From assembly GCA_014361205.1 (NCBI GenBank), contig JACIVZ010000010.1, positions 1 to 37,153 of the forward strand: a stretch of DNA of 37,153 nt, in the 5' to 3' direction. The stretch's first letter is position 1, and each line of letters starts with the position of its first letter. The notes under the pieces were generated by a model. The model saw only the letters and a program-made list of their open reading frames with translations, did no database searches and had not been told where the DNA came from. This document shows positions 8,026 to 16,392 of the stretch, in pieces. The position numbers and the translations under genes are program-made. The DNA is from Methanomethylovorans sp. (GTDB taxonomy: Archaea > Halobacteriota > Methanosarcinia > Methanosarcinales > Methanosarcinaceae).

Positions 8026-9150
8026 TCACCTGTCAACCTCACTTGTACATGTATCCATACTTCCGGCAATTGCCACAATATCTGCAAGAGGAACACCTTT
8101 CAAAAGAGGAGGCAATGCCTGCAATGTGGGATATACAGGTCCTCTGATCTTTACACGGTATGGTTTATCAGAACCGTCAGAAACCATATAGAACCCCATT
8201 TCACCTCTTGGATCCTCTACCCTGTGGAACACTTCTCCTTCTGGTACCCTCATAACAGGTGTCCTGCGCCCATATGGAGTATCTTCAGGAAACAATGGAC
8301 CTTGAGGAATCTGATCAAGACACTGTTCTATTATATACATACTTTCACGCATTTCATCAAGGCGCACCTGCACACGCGCGAAGACGTCCCCTGCCGTCTG
8401 GGTACATACTTTGAAATCCAGATCCTCATAAACGAGATATGGTTCATCCTTGCGGATATCAAAGGGAACACCTGTTGCTCTAAGTGGTGGTCCGGATACA
8501 CCTATATCCTTTGCAACCTCTGGCGTAAGCACACCTATACCAACAGTTCTTGCCTTGTAGATAGAATCGGTGCTGAATAATTCCTCATATGAGTCAATTG
8601 CTTTTCTAAGATTGGTGAAAACACGCTTTACATCGTCTTTGAATCCTTCCGGAAGATCATCTCTTACTCCACCAAAACGCAAGAAACTGTGTGTTATACG
8701 CGCTCCGGTAACAGAGTCGATAAGAGTCATCACATCTTCCCTTTCCTTGATTGTATACATGAACATGCTAACAAAGCCAACAAATGAGGCATATTCTCCC
8801 ATACCCAGCAAATGACTCTGTATCCTGAAAAGTTCTTCCATAATGACACGTATGTACTGTGCTCTTTCTGGAACTTCTATACCTGCAAGTTTTTCTACAC
8901 AACCAACATATGCTTCTTCGTTGGTTAATGCAGCAAGGTAGCATATCCTGTCCACAATGGTTATGCCCTGGAGGTACGTCTTGTTTTCAAGTATTTTCTC
9001 GATCCCTTTATGGATCCACCCCATCTCAACCTCAGAGTCCACAACAGTTTCTCCCCTCAGTTTTACATTGAGCCTGAAGGGTCCCGGCATCATGGGGTGT
9101 TGTGGTCCAAGATGAATTATCATTTCAGAAGGTCCAACTGTATTATCCAT
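8026..9150 (-). CDS. fpoD: F420H2 dehydrogenase subunit FpoD (NuoD-like)
   Basis: A 49-kDa-type subunit homologous to NuoD and to large subunits of [NiFe] hydrogenases, located at the quinone-binding interface. The N-terminal HLGPQHPMMPGPFRL motif and VDSEVEMGWIHKGIEK are diagnostic, and the hydrogenase nickel-ligand cysteines are absent as expected for the dehydrogenase line. It has 374 residues, is separate from FpoC, and has no NuoCD fusion. ATG at 9150 has GAGGT about 7 nt upstream. It lies 9 bp after fpoC. Confidence 0.96.
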   Translation of the reverse strand: MDNTVGPSEMIIHLGPQHPMMPGPFRLNVKLRGETVVDSEVEMGWIHKGIEKILENKTYLQGITIVDRICYLAALTNEEAYVGCVEKLAGIEVPERAQYIRVIMEELFRIQSHLLGMGEYASFVGFVSMFMYTIKEREDVMTLIDSVTGARITHSFLRFGGVRDDLPEGFKDDVKRVFTNLRKAIDSYEELFSTDSIYKARTVGIGVLTPEVAKDIGVSGPPLRATGVPFDIRKDEPYLVYEDLDFKVCTQTAGDVFARVQVRLDEMRESMYIIEQCLDQIPQGPLFPEDTPYGRRTPVMRVPEGEVFHRVEDPRGEMGFYMVSDGSDKPYRVKIRGPVYPTLQALPPLLKGVPLADIVAIAGSMDTCTSEVDR

Positions 9151-9159
9151 AGTAAAACC

Positions 9160-9636
9160 TCATACCAGATTCTTGGCTGTTTTGTTTGGGAAACCTTTAT
9201 AATCTTTTCTAAGAGGCCATTCGCCTAGCATTTCCTGAGGAAGTACAAGTGGTCGCAGGTCCGGATGATTTAGATATTTTACCCCGAACAGCTCATATGT
9301 CTCTCTTTCATACCAGTTAGCATTCCAGTATACAGGAACTACAGACTCTATTTCCGGATTATTCCTGGGCAATATTGCCTTTAGCGTCAGTACTACCGGA
9401 TGTTCATAAGAACCTATCACATATATTACTTCAATTTCATTTCTGTCAGGATAGTCAACACCAAATTCACAGCAGAGGTGTCCGAAAGACAGTTTATCCT
9501 TGAGATAACGGCATACGTCCTTTATGTTTTCAGGTTTGACTTTAGCCGTAATCCGGATATTGGATTCTACATTTGTATCGTAGATTCCTCCCTTGAACTG
9601 ATCAGAAAGTGAATCAATCATAGCTTTAGCATCCAT
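9160..9636 (-). CDS. fpoC: F420H2 dehydrogenase subunit FpoC (NuoC-like)
   Basis: A peripheral-arm subunit homologous to the 30-kDa NuoC. In 158 residues the family signature is visible as ERETYELFGVKYLNHPDLRP followed by PQEMLGEWPLRKDY. It has no cofactor ligands; its role is structural, bridging FpoB and FpoD. ATG at 9636 follows the fpoB stop by 9 bp with GAGGTGA upstream. Confidence 0.95.
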   Translation of the reverse strand: MDAKAMIDSLSDQFKGGIYDTNVESNIRITAKVKPENIKDVCRYLKDKLSFGHLCCEFGVDYPDRNEIEVIYVIGSYEHPVVLTLKAILPRNNPEIESVVPVYWNANWYERETYELFGVKYLNHPDLRPLVLPQEMLGEWPLRKDYKGFPNKTAKNLV

Positions 9637-9645
9637 CAGCTCACC

Positions 9646-10197
9646 TCAGTAATCAGTACCTTTATCCTTTTTTGCAACTATCTTATTCTGAAGTTCAACA
9701 AATGCCTGGATAAGTGCTTCACATCTTGGAGGACATCCAGGAACATAAATATCAACAGGGAATATCTCATCTATGTTCTGAACTGTGCTATAAGATTCAT
9801 AGAAAGGACCTCCACTGATAGCACAATCTCCAAAAGCTATAACCCATTTTGGAGCTGGCATTTGATCCCATATTCTCTTGAGAGAATGATAATATTTTTT
9901 TGTCACATATCCACTGATGATCAATACGTCAGCATGTCTGGGAGAGTTCCGGGGTATGATTCCAAAACGGTCGGTATCATAGTGTGCCATACCCGTCGAT
10001 AGTAATTCTACACCACAGCATCCCATGGCATTTACTGTGAACCAGAGAGAGTTCTTTCTTCCCCAGTTAATAACATCCTGAATTTTTGTTTTCTTTAAAA
10101 AGTCAGCGATTGCACTACTGCTTGTTGTTATAACGCCTGGTATCTCTTCTGGCATTTCCTCTTTGTCATTAGTGGCAACTGCCTCTACTTCTGCCAT
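9646..10197 (-). CDS. fpoB: F420H2 dehydrogenase iron-sulfur subunit FpoB (NuoB-like)
   Basis: Carries the terminal [4Fe-4S] cluster N2, which reduces the membrane electron acceptor. The unusual adjacent cysteine pair C60-C61 (NAMGCCGVEL) with C125 (GDCAISGG) and C155 (PGCPPRCE) supplies the ligands. The protein has 183 residues with an acidic N-terminal extension of about 20 residues. Its ATG overlaps the end of fpoA by 13 nt, and AAGGAGG lies 6 nt upstream, so translation is probably coupled. Confidence 0.96.
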   Translation of the reverse strand: MAEVEAVATNDKEEMPEEIPGVITTSSSAIADFLKKTKIQDVINWGRKNSLWFTVNAMGCCGVELLSTGMAHYDTDRFGIIPRNSPRHADVLIISGYVTKKYYHSLKRIWDQMPAPKWVIAFGDCAISGGPFYESYSTVQNIDEIFPVDIYVPGCPPRCEALIQAFVELQNKIVAKKDKGTDY

Positions 10198-10577
10198 TTA
10201 AGCGCCTCCTTCTTGATGAGGTATAAGTATCCGAACAATACAATGAAAATGAAGATCAACATTTCAATGGTTGCGAGAATTGTTATGCTTGGTTCTCTGA
10301 AAATAGTAGCCCATGGATATAGAAATAGAACTTCAATATCAAACAATACAAATGCAATGGCATAGAGATAATACTCAACATTGAATTGGATTCTTGCATT
10401 TCCTATTGGAACAGAACCTGCCTCATATGTTTCATATTTAACAGGAGATTTACTCCTAGGACTTAACATCTTCACAAGAAGCATAGTCATAGGAGGCATC
10501 AAAAGTGCCACTACAAGAATTATTGCAACCGGAATGTAACTATAGATTATGTTGCTAGCATCGATTACTCCTGACAT
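10185..10577 (-). CDS. fpoA: F420H2 dehydrogenase membrane subunit FpoA (NuoA-like)
   Basis: The first gene of the fpo operon, homologous to NuoA/ND3, 130 residues with three transmembrane helices. The conserved loop and second helix are seen as YEAGSVPIGNARIQFNVEYY followed by FVLFDIEVLFLYPWA, with the buried acidic residues of the family. ATG at 10577 has GGGTGA 6 nt upstream. A TATA-like box lies about 40-47 nt upstream and a 21-bp inverted repeat just behind it. Confidence 0.95.
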   Translation of the reverse strand: MSGVIDASNIIYSYIPVAIILVVALLMPPMTMLLVKMLSPRSKSPVKYETYEAGSVPIGNARIQFNVEYYLYAIAFVLFDIEVLFLYPWATIFREPSITILATIEMLIFIFIVLFGYLYLIKKEALKWQK

Positions 10578-10946
10578 AGTAATTCACCCGAAGATTATAA
10601 TCATAGACTGGTTATTTGTATAAAACTCTTTTTATTAAAAAGAGTATACTGTAACCTAATTTTCAAGAATGTAGGTTCAGAATACGTTAATGGTAATTAA
10701 ATTTTGTGTTAAAGGAAGTCGCACTTTTGTTTTTATAGGTGTCAAAAAAGTTATTAATCTAAATAGTTGAAAACAATGAATTAGTACTTATGTTAACAAT
10801 CCTGTAAAAAACAATTTCAACAGCTTTGTAGAAAAAACCATGTCAATCGGAAGATACCATACATGATCTCTTATAGAAAATATATAGATTCATATTATTT
10901 TGAAATCCCTTATTAACATAGTAATTTTCTACATTGTATTATTTTT
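10578..10946. promoter_or_regulatory. Upstream region of the fpo operon (369 bp)
   Basis: The non-coding gap between fpoA and the zinc-finger gene, both on the minus strand. It holds the candidate fpo promoter (TATA-like TTTTATACAAAT read on the minus strand, near 10614-10625), the dyad at 10625-10645, and a second dyad (AACCTA 10653-10658 / TAGGTT 10672-10677). No credible small gene was found. The rest (about 10680-10946) is AT-rich without a pattern I can name. A long leader or distal operators are possible. Confidence 0.55.
10625..10645. promoter_or_regulatory. 21-bp dyad behind the fpo TATA box
   Basis: The 9-bp arms ACTCTTTTT and AAAAAGAGT are separated by ATT. Read on the minus strand, the dyad sits directly upstream of the TATA-like element, where BRE and activator sites are found in archaea. 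Candidate operator for fpo; the binding protein is unknown. Confidence 0.5.
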
Positions 10947-11450
10947 CTACAGGAGTTGAGGGGAATAATATTTCTTGATCACATTATCACATTCTGAACA
11001 GGAAATTACCATCCAGTCACCCAGATCCGTGCGCACATATTTTTCGAATATCGACGATCCGCAATTAGGACATACATAAAAGTCTTTGAAATAATAATGA
11101 TAAAACTGAGGATTTTTTTCTAACCATTTCAGTACCATCTGCATACGTTCAAAATATTTTTGCTTGTGAGGAGATGAATTATTCTCAAGGACATTCTGCA
11201 CACGATTAGATACTTGCTTAATATGACTTTCAGATTTTGAAGTCAACTTTTTGTAGGCTGTAATATACCTTATTGTATTATCAAGATATTGAAGATAGGC
11301 TTTATGTGCCCTTGGTTCTCTTTTCCAGATAGTACGCAGAAAGTATTCGCTCATCACATCTTCCATGATATCTGCACATGTGGTACATATATCATGACCT
11401 TTGAAGTGACGTGAATCCTGTTCACCACCACATATAGCACATACTTCCAA
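10947..11450 (-). CDS. Uncharacterised protein with two zinc-finger motifs
   Basis: I do not recognise a named family. The 167-residue soluble protein has an N-terminal CxxC-x14-CxxC finger (C4, C7, C22, C25), a helical middle rich in Lys/Arg/Tyr (about residues 30-120) and a C-terminal zinc ribbon (C127, C130, C151, C154). Such layout fits nucleic-acid or protein binding, but no catalytic residues are evident. The start is TTG at 11450, supported by GGAGG about 9 nt upstream; the next in-frame ATG would remove the first finger. It follows the DUF22 gene by 30 bp and lies upstream of fpo in the same orientation. Confidence 0.75.
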   Translation of the reverse strand: MEVCAICGGEQDSRHFKGHDICTTCADIMEDVMSEYFLRTIWKREPRAHKAYLQYLDNTIRYITAYKKLTSKSESHIKQVSNRVQNVLENNSSPHKQKYFERMQMVLKWLEKNPQFYHYYFKDFYVCPNCGSSIFEKYVRTDLGDWMVISCSECDNVIKKYYSPQLL

Positions 11451-11480
11451 TGAATCATCCCTCCCCCATACTATAAAATA

Positions 11481-11900
11481 TCAAGATATCAACACCGGTT
11501 TCATTGCCTCTCGAGTAAACATTATGGGAAATATGTTCAATACAGCTATTAAGTCCCCGGTATGTACGGTTCCTGACTCTTGACCCAGTACATAAGCATA
11601 TGTGATGACCCGTTCATTATCTACGGGCTTTGCACCACCCTCAGTTCCTACCTTTATCAAAGAAACTACTGCATGATGAGTAAACGTGCAAGGTATAGCA
11701 ATTGTATCAGGTTCGATTTTAATCTCCTTTACACGCAATTTTTTGAATTCACCTGCTCTTATATCTGCATCCTCCATGGATATCACCATTTCCCATTTTG
11801 CTCTTGTCGCAATGGTGAATTCGTAAGTTGCTGCGTTTATTTTTTGACATTTTATGCCATCTTTCTCACGGGAGACGACCTGAACTATTTCGTGCTTCAT
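11481..11900 (-). CDS. DUF22 family protein
   Basis: A 139-residue soluble protein resembling the archaeal DUF22 family, conserved in methanogens and of unknown function. It is predicted mostly beta, with the conserved segment TIAIPCTFTHHAVVSLIKVG in the middle and a GDLIAVLNIFPI stretch near the end. The start at ATG 11900 is chosen because GGTGA lies 5 nt upstream; an in-frame ATG at 11936 lacks one. It probably shares a transcript with the downstream zinc-finger gene. Family assignment is from memory of sequence pattern. Confidence 0.7.
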   Translation of the reverse strand: MKHEIVQVVSREKDGIKCQKINAATYEFTIATRAKWEMVISMEDADIRAGEFKKLRVKEIKIEPDTIAIPCTFTHHAVVSLIKVGTEGGAKPVDNERVITYAYVLGQESGTVHTGDLIAVLNIFPIMFTREAMKPVLIS

Positions 11901-12018
11901 TTCATCACCATTAATAACTGGTAAATTATAGTACATATATGTTTCGAAAAAACATCATTAATAATCATGATATTACAAAGTATGAAGGAAAATTGACAGA
12001 AGGGACAGATGTATGAAA

Positions 12019-12468
12019 CTATTTTTTTAATAGCAAACATGTTCTTTCTTTATGACACTTAGTTGTCAGCAGACTATTTGATTCAAGTACTCCATCAATA
12101 TTGTTAATTACCTGAATGACATTCTCTTTTAAGGAATGTATATCAAAAGTTCTTACTTTCAAAAGAAGATCATAAGGCTCTAAAAGTTCATATATTTCAA
12201 GTATATCATTGACATTCTTCAGTTTATTGATTATGCTAATCCTTTTACTCTGCTCTATTCTGAGACCTATATAACTCGTCACATTCATACCAATACTAAC
12301 CGGATCAACCAAAACAGTAAATTGTTTAACGATTCCGCTACTCTGAAGTTTTTCGATTCTCTTGTGAACAGTAGAAGTAGCTATTCCAAGAGTACTGGCT
12401 ATTTCAGTGCTGTGCATCCGTGAATTCCGTGTGAGATGTTCTAAAATAGCAAAGTCAATATCATCCAT
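12019..12468 (-). CDS. Lrp/AsnC-family transcriptional regulator
   Basis: The 149-residue protein has an N-terminal winged helix-turn-helix (about residues 1-60; the recognition helix includes ASTLGIATSTVHKRIEKLQ) and a C-terminal RAM-like ligand and oligomerisation domain (about 65-140). Length matches the family. ATG at 12468 lacks a Shine-Dalgarno sequence, and a TATA-like ATATACTATA is centred near 12495, so the mRNA is probably nearly leaderless. It is transcribed away from the ferredoxin/cof cluster across a 201-bp gap, the usual arrangement for an autoregulator that also controls its divergent neighbour. The ligand is unknown. Confidence 0.88.
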   Translation of the reverse strand: MDDIDFAILEHLTRNSRMHSTEIASTLGIATSTVHKRIEKLQSSGIVKQFTVLVDPVSIGMNVTSYIGLRIEQSKRISIINKLKNVNDILEIYELLEPYDLLLKVRTFDIHSLKENVIQVINNIDGVLESNSLLTTKCHKERTCLLLKK

Positions 12469-12669
12469 ATTTTTATATTTATTATCTTATAGTATATGAT
12501 ATTTTTCTTTCAAACAGCTGTGATGAATCAATTTGAGTAAATCCAACAAAGTTTGTTAGAATACATGGACATATAGTAAATAAAATGAGATAAAATGGAA
12601 TAAAATAATTATAACAATAATGCTTTTGTTCATTGAATGTCTCTATATCGCTTAAATGGTGTATAGCCA
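12469..12669. promoter_or_regulatory. Divergent promoter region, Lrp gene versus ferredoxin/cof cluster
   Basis: A 201-bp AT-rich gap between divergently transcribed genes. On the minus side a TATA-like element lies near 12490-12500. On the plus side TAAAATAATTATAA (about 12601-12614) could serve the ferredoxin gene. An Lrp site is expected by analogy, but I cannot pick out a clear operator. Confidence 0.45.
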
Positions 12670-12831
12670 ATGAGAATCAATGAAAGATGTGTCGGATGTG
12701 GTCAATGTACAGTTTTCTGTCCGAAAAATGCAATTGTGGTAAAAGGAATTGCCCGCATTAATGCTGATTGCATTCAGTGTAAATTATGTATCGCATATTG
12801 TCCTATGAAAGCTATCGAGGAAAATGCATGA
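12670..12831 (+). CDS. Small 2[4Fe-4S] ferredoxin paired with a FAD oxidoreductase
   Basis: A 53-residue ferredoxin with two CxxCxxCxxxCP motifs (C7, C10, C13, C17 and C34, C37, C40, C44), expected to bind two [4Fe-4S] clusters and act as a low-potential electron carrier. ATG at 12670 has GGTG about 9 nt upstream. Its stop overlaps the ATG of the next gene (ATGA), so the pair is almost certainly co-translated and the ferredoxin probably serves that flavoenzyme. The layout repeats that of the ferredoxin/geranylgeranyl reductase pair further on. Confidence 0.9.
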   Translation: MRINERCVGCGQCTVFCPKNAIVVKGIARINADCIQCKLCIAYCPMKAIEENA

Positions 12832-14126
12832 AAGTTTTAGTTATTGGTTCTGGACTTGGAGGTCTTCTTAGTGCGGCATTGCTCTCAAGGGCAGGCCATG
12901 AAGTAGATGTTTTTGAAAGACTTCCCATAACAGGTGGCAGATTCACGAACATTGAGTACAAGGGGTTCCAGTTATCAACAGGAGCATTACATATGATACC
13001 CCATGGTCCCACTGGTCCTCTGGGAACTTTGCTTAAGGAACTTGGAGCAGAGGTTAAGATAATCCGTTCAAATCCAATGGCTATTATTCGTATTCCAAAA
13101 GAAAAAGATGGTACTGATTATTCACAGGGTTATCAGGATATAGACTTTCATGATTTCAAAAAATATTTTTCACTTAACAATAAGATTAAACTTGCAATCC
13201 TCATGAGCACTACACGTATTTTTCCACCAAAAAGTGGTTCAATGGCCCAATGGTGTTCTAAAAACCTCAAAGGTGACTGGGCACTTAGGATAGCTGATTC
13301 CTTTTGTGGGTGGGCTTTAAGCCTGAAAGCTAAAGATGTACCAGCAGCAGAAGTATTTGAAATGATTGAAAACATGTATAGATACAGTGGTTCAGGAGTA
13401 CCTCTTGGGGGCTGTAAAGCAGTTATAGAATCCTTGATTAATATAATATCATCCTGTGGGGGTAAGATACATACCTGTTCCGAGGTTACCCAGATAATTA
13501 TAGAAAATCAAAAAGCTATTGGAATAATAGCTAATGGAAAAGAGTATCATGGAAACATTGTAATCAGTGACATAGGTCATAAAGAAACAAGCAGACTTTA
13601 CAAATATGATACAATCAATTCAGCTGCGGAGAAATACCTTGCAGCAATTAAAAAACTGAAATCATCTGCAGGTATTAAGATTTGCTTAGCATCAGATGAG
13701 CCTCTAATAGGTCATGCAGGGGTGCTGCTGACACCATATTCTCGACGTGTAAATGGCATAAATGAAGTGACAAATATAGATCCGTCTCTTGCACCTGCAG
13801 GTAAACATCTGACAATGGCACATCAATGTGTACACTGGGATCGATTAGATAAACTGGAAGAAGAGATTGATCTTGGACTGAAAGATCTGGAAGAAATATT
13901 TGCAGGTAAAGAATATGAAATTCTCCTTATACAATCATATTACGGAGAGTGGCCTGTAAATCGTTCATCTTCGGGTACTGATCTTACCAATAAGACTCCC
14001 ATAGAAGGTCTCTATGTAGTTGGAGATGGTGCAAAAGGCAAAGGAGGAATAGAAGTGGATGGTATTGCACTGGGAGTTAGAAATGCCATAAATGATATAT
14101 TGAACTCCTATCCAATTAATCGATAA
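12828..14126 (+). CDS. Phytoene-desaturase-like FAD-dependent oxidoreductase
   Basis: The 432-residue flavoprotein has an N-terminal Rossmann motif G7-S-G-L-G-G12, an acidic ERLPITGGRF segment (E30, then GGR) and a C-terminal FAD-binding motif (GLYVVGDGAKGKGGIEVDG), the pattern of the CrtI/amine-oxidase superfamily. Members act on isoprenoids, polyenes or amines. The start is the ATG overlapping the ferredoxin stop; an upstream in-frame ATG at 12786 would run into the ferredoxin gene. With a dedicated ferredoxin it may be a reductase or a hydratase-like enzyme and not an oxidase. A related phytoene desaturase homologue in Methanosarcina makes hydroxyarchaeol, but that is a different locus. 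The substrate here is unknown; isoprenoid lipid or methanophenazine side chain are guesses. Confidence 0.8.
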   Translation: MKVLVIGSGLGGLLSAALLSRAGHEVDVFERLPITGGRFTNIEYKGFQLSTGALHMIPHGPTGPLGTLLKELGAEVKIIRSNPMAIIRIPKEKDGTDYSQGYQDIDFHDFKKYFSLNNKIKLAILMSTTRIFPPKSGSMAQWCSKNLKGDWALRIADSFCGWALSLKAKDVPAAEVFEMIENMYRYSGSGVPLGGCKAVIESLINIISSCGGKIHTCSEVTQIIIENQKAIGIIANGKEYHGNIVISDIGHKETSRLYKYDTINSAAEKYLAAIKKLKSSAGIKICLASDEPLIGHAGVLLTPYSRRVNGINEVTNIDPSLAPAGKHLTMAHQCVHWDRLDKLEEEIDLGLKDLEEIFAGKEYEILLIQSYYGEWPVNRSSSGTDLTNKTPIEGLYVVGDGAKGKGGIEVDGIALGVRNAINDILNSYPINR

Positions 14127-14162
14127 ATATTTATAGTATTCAATATTTTTCAACGGAAACAA

Positions 14163-15152
14163 ATGACAAAATATGTTACATTTTCTCGTAATGTTTTTGT
14201 ACCAGTGACAAATGTCTGCAGGAACAAGTGTGGATATTGTACATTCAGACGTGAACCCAATGAGCCTGGCTCATGTTTTATGTCACCTCAAGAGATTTTA
14301 CCAATACTCAGGGAAGGAAAAAAAGTAGGGTGCACAGAGGTGCTTTTTACTTTTGGAGAATATGCAGAGGAGATCCCTCAATATAAGCAATGGCTTGGAG
14401 AAAGGGAATATAATTCAAATGTTGAGTATGTAATAGACCTTTGTAAACTCGCCGTAAAAATAGGTCTGCTGCCGCACACTAACGCTGGCGTACTTAATTA
14501 TATGGAATTGGAAGCCTTAAAGCCTTGGAATGCTAGTATGGGACTTATGTTAGAAACCACTGGAACAGTAGCTGCTCATTCCAATTGTCCTGGAAAAATC
14601 CCACAGCTTAGAATCAAGACTATCAGATATGCAGGCGAGTTACAAATACCTTTCACAACAGGCATATTAGTAGGTATTGGTGAAACCCTGGATGACAGGA
14701 TAGATTCTCTGCAATGTATAGCTAATCTTCATGAAGAATATGGCCATATCCAGGAGGTAATAATCCAGAACTTTATGCCAAAAACAGGAACTCCTATGGA
14801 GAAACACCCATCCCCAACTCTTGAAGAAATGATTCAAATAGTTTCCATTGCCAGAGAAATATTGCCTTCCGATATAGCTATTCAGGTGGCTCCAAACTTA
14901 ATAGACCCATATTTATTAATAAAATATGGAGCTACCGATCTGGGTGGAATATCCCCCTCAACCATCGATTGGATTAATCCTGAAGCAGAATGGCCCACTG
15001 TGGAAAAATTACAGGAAATGCTCAGGGATATACCCTTAAGAGAACGTCTGCCCATCTATCCTCAATACATAAAAAAGGGATGGTACAACCAGAACTTAAA
15101 CTCCCTTATTAAATCCATGGCAGATGGTGAAGGCTATAGAAAAATATCCTAA
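14163..15152 (+). CDS. cofG: 7,8-didemethyl-8-hydroxy-5-deazariboflavin synthase subunit CofG
   Basis: A radical SAM enzyme that, after CofH, closes the deazaflavin ring to make Fo, the chromophore of coenzyme F420. The 329-residue protein has the radical SAM cluster motif C19-x3-C23-x2-C26 (CRNKCGYC) and the conserved HTNAG, LMLETTG and VAPNL segments of CofG. No Shine-Dalgarno sequence is seen. A TATA-like ATATTTATAG lies about 30 nt upstream, right after the previous stop, so a leaderless start from an internal promoter is possible. Length is normal for archaeal CofG. Confidence 0.93.
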   Translation: MTKYVTFSRNVFVPVTNVCRNKCGYCTFRREPNEPGSCFMSPQEILPILREGKKVGCTEVLFTFGEYAEEIPQYKQWLGEREYNSNVEYVIDLCKLAVKIGLLPHTNAGVLNYMELEALKPWNASMGLMLETTGTVAAHSNCPGKIPQLRIKTIRYAGELQIPFTTGILVGIGETLDDRIDSLQCIANLHEEYGHIQEVIIQNFMPKTGTPMEKHPSPTLEEMIQIVSIAREILPSDIAIQVAPNLIDPYLLIKYGATDLGGISPSTIDWINPEAEWPTVEKLQEMLRDIPLRERLPIYPQYIKKGWYNQNLNSLIKSMADGEGYRKIS

Positions 15153-15252
15153 AAACTAGAATAGTAAGAAATAGAATGTCTTATTATTCAGATAATGCTT
15201 TATATTTTGAATCAATTGAGCATATATTCCAACAAATTAGTTTGGTCATACT

Positions 15253-16392
15253 ATGATGTCAAAGATTGATGAAGAGCTGGCGGAAAGAGCCTACAAGGGA
15301 AAAATCAGCAAAGAAGATGCTCTCTTGCTTCTAAACACCGATCCATTCGAACTTTTCAGATTTGCTGATGATTTACGCTATGAGGTTGTGGGTGATATTG
15401 CTACCTATGTAGTGAACCGCAACATCAACTTTACTAATCGTTGCATTGGAAGATGCGGTTTTTGTGCTTTTAAAGATAACAATGGATATATCCTGACAAA
15501 TAAAGAAATACTTGAAAAGGTAGAAGAAGCCTTTAAAGCAGGTGCAACCGAGGTGTGTATCCAGGGCGGACTATTACCAAATGCAGGTATTGAACTCTAT
15601 ACAGGTATATTGGAATCAGTTAAAGAGGAATATCCCTCAATTCACATACATGCGTTCTCACCAATGGAAGTGTATCATGCCGCCAGAACAAGTGAGCTTA
15701 GCATCAAACAGGTATTGTATGAATTGAAAAAATCAGGACTTGGAACCATGCCTGGTACCGCAGCGGAGATACTCTGCGACCATGTAAGGAAAGAACTGTG
15801 TCCTGGAAAACTTCTGACTGCTGAATGGATAGATGTTGTCAGTTCAGCTCATAAAGCAGGTATCCGTACAACTGCTACGATGATGTACGGACACATTGAA
15901 TCCTGGAAAGATAGAATAGAACATATGATGATTTTAAGGGATCTTCAGGAAAACACTGGTGGATTCACTGAATTTGTGCCTCTTCCCTTCATGCCTTATA
16001 ATAATCCTATTGGAAAAAGGATGATAGAAGAAGGACGCTATGCAACCACAGGGATGGATGATCTTAAAGTGTATGCACTTTCCCGTATAATCTTCTATAG
16101 ATCCATCAATAACATCCAGGCAAGCTGGGTAAAACTTGGAAAGAAGCTGGCTCAGGTAGCTCTCTATTGTGGTGCTAATGATCTAGGGGGAACACTTATG
16201 GAAGAAAGCATATCTGCCGCAGCTGGCGCAACAAATGGTACATCTATCTCTGCACAAGAGTTAGAATGGTTGATTAAAGGGGCAAATAGGATCCCAAAGC
16301 AAAGAACCACTCTCTATGAGATTGATAAAACAGAAAATTCGTCTCTTAACAATCATCCCAGGGAGGCTGGTAATGCTGTCTTTTATTCCTGA
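15253..16392 (+). CDS. cofH: 5-amino-6-(D-ribitylamino)uracil--L-tyrosine 4-hydroxyphenyl transferase CofH, copy 1
   Basis: A radical SAM enzyme joining a tyrosine-derived fragment to 5-amino-6-ribitylaminouracil, the first step of Fo synthesis. The 379-residue protein has C64-x3-C68-x2-C71 (CIGRCGFC) and family segments such as CIQGGLLPNAGIELY, AFSPMEV, and WVKLGKK with CGANDLGGTLMEE. Two adjacent ATG codons (15253 and 15256) could start it. TATA-like GCATATATTC lies about 28 nt upstream, suggesting a leaderless mRNA. Its last 20 nt overlap the second cofH copy. Confidence 0.93.
   Translation: MMSKIDEELAERAYKGKISKEDALLLLNTDPFELFRFADDLRYEVVGDIATYVVNRNINFTNRCIGRCGFCAFKDNNGYILTNKEILEKVEEAFKAGATEVCIQGGLLPNAGIELYTGILESVKEEYPSIHIHAFSPMEVYHAARTSELSIKQVLYELKKSGLGTMPGTAAEILCDHVRKELCPGKLLTAEWIDVVSSAHKAGIRTTATMMYGHIESWKDRIEHMMILRDLQENTGGFTEFVPLPFMPYNNPIGKRMIEEGRYATTGMDDLKVYALSRIIFYRSINNIQASWVKLGKKLAQVALYCGANDLGGTLMEESISAAAGATNGTSISAQELEWLIKGANRIPKQRTTLYEIDKTENSSLNNHPREAGNAVFYS

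Noticed and set aside
10691-10771. 26-codon open frame in the fpo upstream region
   Set aside because: Too short, with no binding site and no recognisable motif; treated as chance.
12786-12827. Upstream ATG that would extend the FAD oxidoreductase by 14 residues
   Set aside because: The extension lies inside the ferredoxin gene in another frame; the ATG overlapping the ferredoxin stop places the Rossmann motif at the expected N-terminal position.
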